From Buxus sempervirens (taxonomy: Eukaryota; Streptophyta; Magnoliopsida; Buxales; Buxaceae): a DNA stretch of 64,000 nucleotides. Under the pieces are notes generated by a model, which was given only the letters and a program-made list of their open reading frames with translations, was not told the DNA's origin and made no database searches. Numbering within the stretch: position 1 is the stretch's first letter; every line of letters begins with the position of its first letter. The DNA lies in NCBI GenBank assembly GCA_947561395.2, contig CANNZS020000008.1, forward strand, positions 1 to 64,000. The letters are read 5' to 3'. The translations under genes and the position numbers were made by a program. Below are positions 58,166 to 64,000 of this stretch, piece by piece.

Positions 58166-58520
58166 TGTAACGCCCCAGACCCATAACCAGCAAGATATTG
58201 TCCGCTCTGGGCCCACGGGCCCTCACGGATTTGTTCTCAAGGACAACACGAGAAAACTTCCCAGGGGTCACCCATCCTAGCAGTGCTCCCACCTGAGCAC
58301 GCTTAACTTTAGGGTTCCCAGGGGATTTAGTCCCGTGTTGCACCTTAAAAGGCCTCTTGCTAATTTGGGGGTCTTAAGACTACTTATAGCATCCCCGAGC
58401 GTTGTGGGATTCCCAACCATATGCACATCCTCGCCTGGTAGCTCGCCACTGTGGTAGCTCGCCCAGGTCTCTCACCCCGCCCACATCACAGCCGCCCACT
58501 CAGACAGCCAGGATGTCACA
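58166..58520 (-). mobile_element. Cassandra-like TRIM solo LTR with 5-bp target duplication
   Basis: A 355-bp insertion flanked by TTTGG on both sides (58161-58165 and 58521-58525). The uninterrupted homologous site in P1 reads TTCGG (20525-20529). Ends are TGTAACG...TGTCACA, that is TG..CA, as for an LTR. It holds an antisense 5S rRNA-like domain, the hallmark of Cassandra terminal-repeat retrotransposons in miniature. No second LTR, primer-binding site or polypurine tract lies next to it, so it is a solo LTR. The 5S sense strand is the minus strand. Confidence 0.85.
58257..58344 (-). ncRNA. 5S rRNA-like domain inside the Cassandra-like LTR
   Basis: On the minus strand it reads GGTGCAACACGGGACTAAAT, then AAGTTAAGCGTGCT (box A region of plant 5S) and TAGGATGGGTGACC (box C region), ending CTGGGAAGT. 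It is shortened between these boxes compared with true 5S rRNA, so it is not a ribosomal gene. In Cassandra this domain supplies a pol III promoter; activity here is unknown. Confidence 0.8.
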
Positions 58521-58525
58521 TTTGG

Positions 58526-58920
58526 GCCGCTCGGGAGCGCCTGCTGCGTTATGGTCGCACTTAGGCATAATTTGTTTTCTAGATTGGCTGTGTAGGGGAG
58601 GTTTCTGGCCAAAAGGGTTGGCTGGGATACATCTAGGGCGCCATGGGCCATGCCCAGGCACGAGCCCAGCGCTCGTGGGCCACGCCCAATCATTAGCCCA
58701 ACTTGCCAAGGCAGCACCCGCGCTCCCCAGGTCCGGCCCCAAAAAAAGGCGGTGCAAGCCCATGCACTCAAGTCCGAAACGCATATACCAAGATCGCTTA
58801 TCGTGGCCCACGCGCCTTAGACTTGAGCACGGGTCAAGCAAGCCCATCCGCGGCCCGCATGCTCATACCAGACCCTCGTGCGCCTGTGGGCATGGATACG
58901 ATCTAGACCATGGACCCAAT
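58526..58920. repeat. P block 2, GC-rich right part
   Basis: Colinear with 20530-20920 (GCCAAGGCAGCACCCGCGC and others). Several frames run through it on both strands because GC-rich DNA has few stops. P1 and P2 frames do not agree, so none is called. Confidence 0.65.
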
Positions 58921-59428
58921 TCGCACAAAAACCTTCAAATCAAGCATTTTTGCCTAATTTCAGTCCAATTTGACCTCAGAAAAATTTCGAGAAATTCCCA
59001 AAAATACCTAACGCTTTCAAAGCTTTTCAAATCAAACCCAAATTCTACAAGTTGAACCAAAAATCTTTCTCAAGTCCCCCACATTAAACCAAATCCTTAC
59101 AAGTATGTGCCAAATTGACCCAAACATATGCAAGTCATATCATTAAGCCAACCCAAACCAAGCCTTGCATAAACCAAACAACTAAACCAGTCCGAACCGG
59201 TTCCCATACAATCTATACTTCCAAATAGACCAAACTCAAACCATTTCTTCTATGGTTCAAATTTTCAAAATCAAACCAAATCCAAACCGGATCTTTATGG
59301 TCCAAATAATTGAAACCAAATCAAACAGTTTCCTATACGGTTCAAGTCAAATCAAACCTAAAATCGGATCCTAGTGACCCAATTCAAATTCAAACCCAAA
59401 ACGCGCAATTGAACTACGTATTGACTTG
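58921..59428. repeat. U6 M block, truncated
   Basis: A/C-rich DNA up to the first module's GAACTACGTATTGACTTGAA, where it switches at ACTTGAA to T-segment sequence. The TACGTAGG cores are therefore missing. Confidence 0.75.
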
Positions 59429-59660
59429 AACGTTAGGGTCGAGTGAGAAAAATACCAGCAAATTGAAGGGTATGTGAGAGGAAATGTTTATTGAACGAAA
59501 GAAAATAAAGATGGTGGATAGAAGACCAACAAACATGGTTTGTTTTCGTCTCTTTTATTTGTAAACTTTTACCACCTTGCTTCATGCATTTTATTTGTGG
59601 TTGCCATTTGCCATGCCTAACCTTTCTGTTGCAGATTTAGAAATCAATATGTTATGCAAA
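59429..59660. repeat. T-segment patch inside U6
   Basis: Matches 25685-25920 (CGTTAGGGTCGAGTGAG, ATACCAGCAAATTGAAGG, TTCTGTTGCAGATTTAGAA). It replaces the ~850 bp of leader present at 21440-22290 of U5. The left junction shares ACTTGAA between both sources; the right junction lies at GCAAATTATTTTCC. Confidence 0.8.
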
Positions 59661-61317
59661 TTATTTTCCATTCTTCTTTATTTTTGATTCTGTAAATATT
59701 TGATAAAAAGGTTAATAATTATTCATTTATATTATTTGATGTCTTTCAGAATTTAATTTTAACATGTCATTCTCGTACATATCGCTTTTTTTTTATATTT
59801 TTTTTGAATGATTTATTCATTTTTTGCTTTTTTTATTAAGTAATTTTCAATATTCATTTTTTTGGCTTTTTGGCCTATTTAGTTTGATTTGCTTTTGCAA
59901 ATTTCCTTTGTGATTTAACTTTGTTCCTGATTTTTCTGTGATTTGTGGTCATTGATTGGGATTTTTAACTTAATTTTCTTTTTCTTAAGTTTGTGTCGCA
60001 AATGCTTATTTATTTTATTCACATTTGCTTCAATGTGTATTTTTTTTTGTTTTATTGATATGTTTTGAATTTGATTTTGTTCTTAATTACCTCTTTCCTT
60101 TCATTTTATTTCATTATATATAACGACAAGTTTATTAAATATTTTTTATAAATTTTTTTATGTCCTTGATCTTCTCATATCTATCCTTTTTTTTTTTTAA
60201 TATTCTATTATTTATTCTTTTATCACTTTTTCGATTTAGTATAATTTATACATTCTCGAAGTTTGCCGTTTTGACTGATTTCTTTAAAATTCATTGGTAA
60301 AAGATAACAAGTAAATTTAAATGATTATTAAACTTCCTGTCATATCTTAAAGAAAAAGAAAACACAAAGGACAACGGTATGAAGATTGAAATCTAATTTA
60401 TACTAAAGCTCGATAAAAAAGCCCAAATATGGGTTAAACTTGGTGAAGAATATAAATATAGAAGTATACTAAAACGAGTGTATAAGAAATCTAAATAGAA
60501 AGTCAAAATCACTAAAATTAAACGGATAAACGTGTTCAAAGCGTAATGAAAAAGAAATTTAAATATTTATTGTGATTAATTAAGAAAATCAGCCTAAATT
60601 GAAAAGCTAAAGTGATAAGAAGAACGTAACATAATAAGTGAAAATGGTAAATCACGATAAAAATATATGAAAACAGATTAAAACGTAAAAATACAAATAA
60701 GGATATTTACAATTTCCTTTCTTTTTTTTCTTTAAGGTATGACAGGAAGTTGAAAATGTAGTCTGGTTAGGTTTCTTTCTAAACTTCGTTTAGTTGAATG
60801 TTTATATTTCTTTCTTTATTATCTTAAGGTTTACAGTTTTTGAACTTGTTTAATTTGATTTATATAGTCTTGGTTTGATTCGATTTTCATTCAAGTTTCT
60901 GTTTTGAGTTTTCTTGGTTCATAGTTTGGTGAGATATTTGTGTTTTTTTTATATTGTTGTTCTAGTCATATGTTTCCCTTTCTAATTTTTGCTTTTTAAT
61001 CTTTTATTCATTTTCACTTTTACAATTCAAAAATTTTCTTTAAGCGCATTGTCTTTTTCGTTGATTTTATTTATTTGATTTTCGTATGTTCATTTGTTTT
61101 TATGTGATTTCGTTACAATTGAACTATGTTACATTTTTTATTATTCATTAATGTTTTTATTTTGCATTTTTTTATTTTAAATTTTAAGTAAATATTTATT
61201 ATTTTCCTTTGTTGGTTTTCATTTCATATATAATGAAAAGCATAATAAGTATCTTTATTGTTTTGCTATATTTGATGTATGCTGCCAAGGTTCACCTCTC
61301 TTGACTAGAAGTGCACT
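59661..61317. repeat. U6 T-rich tract
   Basis: Colinear with 22295-23995. Contains the inverted-repeat segment. Confidence 0.8.
60333..60749. repeat. Inverted-repeat-bounded A-rich segment (U6)
   Basis: Left arm CTTCCTGTCATATCTTAAAG; right arm CTTTAAGGTATGACAGGAAG. A-rich interior between T-rich flanks. Confidence 0.8.
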
Positions 61318-61332
61318 GAAACCACTGGTTTC
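61318..61332. repeat. Palindrome (U6), 7-bp arms
   Basis: GAAACCA-C-TGGTTTC, one base pair shorter than in U1, U2 and U5. Confidence 0.55.
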
Positions 61333-62240
61333 GTGTTCCACTAAAATATATTATGAAATTAGCGAAATTAAAGGCACATGGTGCTGGTGCCGCTCATTCC
61401 GTAGTTGAAATGTGAGAAATTTCATGATTTGTTTTAATTAGGAGAGGTTTTCAACCGCCCGTCGGAAATTTTTGCCTGTGTTGTGCTAAACCTGTTGAGA
61501 CAAATTAGGGGAGCAAGGAAGGCGTGCTAGTTTTTGGTCCTCCTCTTTGCCTAAAAAAAATATTACAAAGACAACTCATAGAAGAGAGACGAAAAGAGGG
61601 TCGGGGAGGAGAAGGGTGGTGGTCATATATCTTGCCTACACCTCTCGTTCAAACCTTTGTTTCTTGAGAAAGAGAAGAGGGGTTGAAAAAAGAAATGGAG
61701 AGCGAGAAGAGTCAGGAGGGAAGGTGGCAGGGGTGCGTAAATCCTCAGCTTCCTACTTCATGCATTGTTTGAAAACAAAAAAGAAGAGAAACAAACGAGA
61801 GGGATACGAGAGAGGAGGAGGGAGGAGGTGGCATACCTATTGTTTGCCCTTCATCATCCAAGAAAGCCTGAGAAAGCTGGTGCTGGGCTCTGCTCTTTGG
61901 TGTGGGCTTTTGGGTGTCATTCCCGAGATAGACATCAAGGTCATCACTTTTATATAAATGACATAGTTTTTGGTTCTTTATACATGAATATATTTAAGTT
62001 TAAATATTTAATTTATATGAATATAATAATATCTCATTTTTATATATTATACTGTTACACATAATAAATATGTATAATATAAATAAGTGTATAAATATGA
62101 ATACAAATATTTATATTTAATAAATATAAGTATGCATTATATATTTATCATATATAGAATGTAAATATATGTATGTGAGTTTGTGTGTGTGTTGTGTGTA
62201 TATATATAACATAAAAATATTATTATTTCTAATACTAATA
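61333..62240. repeat. U6 purine-rich tract and AT-rich end
   Basis: The purine-rich part keeps the 136-codon frame (61547-61957) without a start ATG. The AT-rich part 61975-62240 matches 24646-24935, which confirms the U5-U6 relationship. Confidence 0.7.
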
Positions 62241-64000
62241 AAGAAAAATACCTAAATTTCCACTTTTGGCTGCGCGGAAATCCTTGTATTTTACCATTCA
62301 ATTTTAACATGTCTTACTCTACCTTTCACTTTTTAAATCTTTTCCTTAACGATTTATTCATTTTCAGTTTTGTGATTTTCTAATTTTCTATATGCCCTTA
62401 TTTGTCTTTTTGCTTATTTCATTTGTTGAATTTATTTGTATTTGTTTGCTTTTTCTATTTTGATTTATTGTTAGGTGTATTGATTATTATGTAGCTATGT
62501 TTTTCTTTTTCTTTTTTTTCTCTGTTTAATGCCTCTTTAAAAAAAATTATATAATTAAGCTTCTTTTTTCATGTTCTTTTGTATAAATGTCTCTATTTTT
62601 TCTTTTTTATTAAGCTTTTAGGCTTATTTATCTTTTTTAGTTCTATTTGTTTTGATATTTTCCAACATAAAATAAATTTCAAAACCCATTACTCATTCTC
62701 TTTTGTGTCCTATTAAAGTACTAGTACACTCATTCATTATATTGGCTCCCATATAAAATGTATTTTAGTGCTTGTAAAAGTGTTTTGAAATGCACCTACC
62801 TTAATGTATAATTTTACGTTTTTCCCCACTGAATTGATCTTTAATTTTCTTTGAATTTAGTGTTTTTGTTGAAGAAATTTTGAAATTTTTATTTTTATTT
62901 TATAACTTTACCATTTCTGTTGTGTTTTATAATTTTACCCTTGTAGGAAGTTGACTTTGCATTTCTTTGCCTGCAAGAGAATACAAAATATGGTTTGCCC
63001 AATTAGGCAAATTTGGGGAAAAGATAGAGATTGATGTTTCAAAATTAAGCAACCTACCCCCACTTTTTTTTGTGTGCAAACAACTCGTCAAATGACATCA
63101 TAAAATTCAGAATCCGTATGTTCGGTGAGCTTTTCAGATTTACGCTTCACTTTATGTACACTAAGTGATATGATTTGAAATCAGAAAATACCATCCACAG
63201 TTGTCAAATATTATGACAAATTTTGGTACAATCTGGAGAAATAAAATTAGATAATAAGGTTGATGTATATGTGTGTGTTGGCTAAAGCATATGCTGTTGT
63301 CAGTGGCATGTTTTAGTAACCAGATCATCTAATTTCTTTTGTTTTGTGTTCAGTTTATTGTGTTTCTGTTAACAAGCATTGAAATTAAAGACTGTAAGGT
63401 TAGGAATATGATGGACAGAAGTTATAAGAAGATAAAATGCAATTTTCAATCTCAAATAACAGTCTGGCATTGGCGTTATCTAACTTGAAGGAGAATTTTG
63501 CTTCTTAAGGTTTAAATTTTAATCAATGATGTAGAAAATCATTAGCCATCCAAGAAAGGTTACTGTTTTGCAGAGAGCAGCAGCCTTGTAGTTATTTTAA
63601 GAAGCACTAGGAACCAAGGATCAATTCTTCTTTAAGTAGTGGAATACAAATATAATAGGTAGGAAAGGGCGAAAGAAAAGGAGGGAGGGGGGGCAACATT
63701 CTTCTAATTGCTGATTTCACTGAGCACCTTAGACTGTTGATGATGGATCCTTAATGTATAACCTGCCAAAAAATCTTTGCAGCAGGCCTTCCCAAAGAAT
63801 GTATACAGGGGATGTTATAACAAAAAAATTCTTTAAACGGGGGTCTTTCTTTTGTTTAATTTTTGTTTTAATGCGCTAACATGTTTTGCTTGAACAAGTA
63901 CAATAGGGAAATGAACTAATGAGTCCCTGATCTTTGACAATAAATCCACAATAAACTGCTGCAGCCTCAAGCAGGAACTTTTTTAAACGGGCGACAGGTG
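62241..64000. repeat. T segment, copy 3 (runs off the window)
   Basis: 62280-62820 is a T-rich unit stretch. 62940-63720 matches 43665-44450, and 63730-64000 matches 44455-44730 and 25141-25410. In T1 this is followed by the spacer and segment A, so another duplicated block may follow beyond 64000. Confidence 0.75.

Noticed and set aside
58257..58344. A true 5S rRNA gene
   Set aside because: It is shorter than 5S rRNA, diverged between the promoter boxes, and sits inside a TG..CA element with a target duplication.
58402..59055. 217-codon frame in the GC-rich P2 block
   Set aside because: It begins inside the Cassandra-like LTR, and the P1 counterpart is not colinear as protein. GC-rich repeat DNA has few stops.
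25149..63750. Near-equal 19.3-kb spacing of the three T segments (25149, 44465, 63739), suggesting a tandem period
   Set aside because: The DNA between T1 and T2 differs in content and order from that between T2 and T3, so the equal spacing looks coincidental.
1..64000. tRNA genes, CRISPR arrays, organellar DNA
   Set aside because: No cloverleaf with A and B boxes was noticed by eye, no regular short repeat-spacer arrays, and no organellar genes.

Overview
This is gene-poor, AT-rich nuclear DNA of a flowering plant. The evidence is a Pack-MULE carrying a plant 4-coumarate:CoA ligase-like exon, a Cassandra-type LTR with an internal 5S-like domain, plant-type LINEs, a hAT element with CCTAGGCG-rich ends, and decayed pieces of two plant genes (CTC1-like and VAN3-binding-protein-like). 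I cannot name the species. I see no intact protein-coding gene, no rRNA operon, no tRNA and no CRISPR array. All identifications are by eye, without database searches.

Most of the window is one giant repeat family at several levels. A unit reads: an A/C-rich 'M' block carrying ~80-nt modules with the core TACGTAGGCAGCC; a conserved ~600-bp leader; a very T-rich stretch interrupted by a ~410-bp A-rich segment bounded by inverted repeats; a 17-bp palindrome; a purine-rich stretch; then diverged M and T blocks again. I name the copies U1 (527-8790), U4 (12735-14370, partial), U7 (18447-19440, partial), U5 (19781-24940), U2 (28357-38390), U8 (46901-47516, old remnant), U3 (47517-55760) and U6 (57437-62240, running on into 64000). 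U5 and U6 also keep a GC-rich 5' portion ('P') with a TATA box, so the family may derive from very long LTRs. This is inference.

Layout: 1-12720 (segment A, U1, CTC1 pseudogene, LINE debris) is duplicated at 26742-43050. The two copies share a Pack-MULE at the same site, while U3 and U7 have the site empty. Copy 1 has since lost blocks of about 1454, 1517 and 1075 bp between short direct repeats. Between and after the duplicated segments lie U4, sense LINE debris with a hAT insertion (14896-16041), U7, U5, the T segments (25131, 43060, 62241), two antisense LINE fragments (27388-28345 and 45238-46740), U3, a VAN3BP-like pseudogene (56958-57360), and U6, whose P block carries a Cassandra-like solo LTR.

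The genes do not work together. The window records repeated duplication, transposon insertion and microhomology-bounded loss in what is probably heterochromatin. The most useful observations are the empty and filled insertion sites, the microhomology deletions, the inverted-repeat-bounded composition flip found in six copies, and a chimeric patch in U6.
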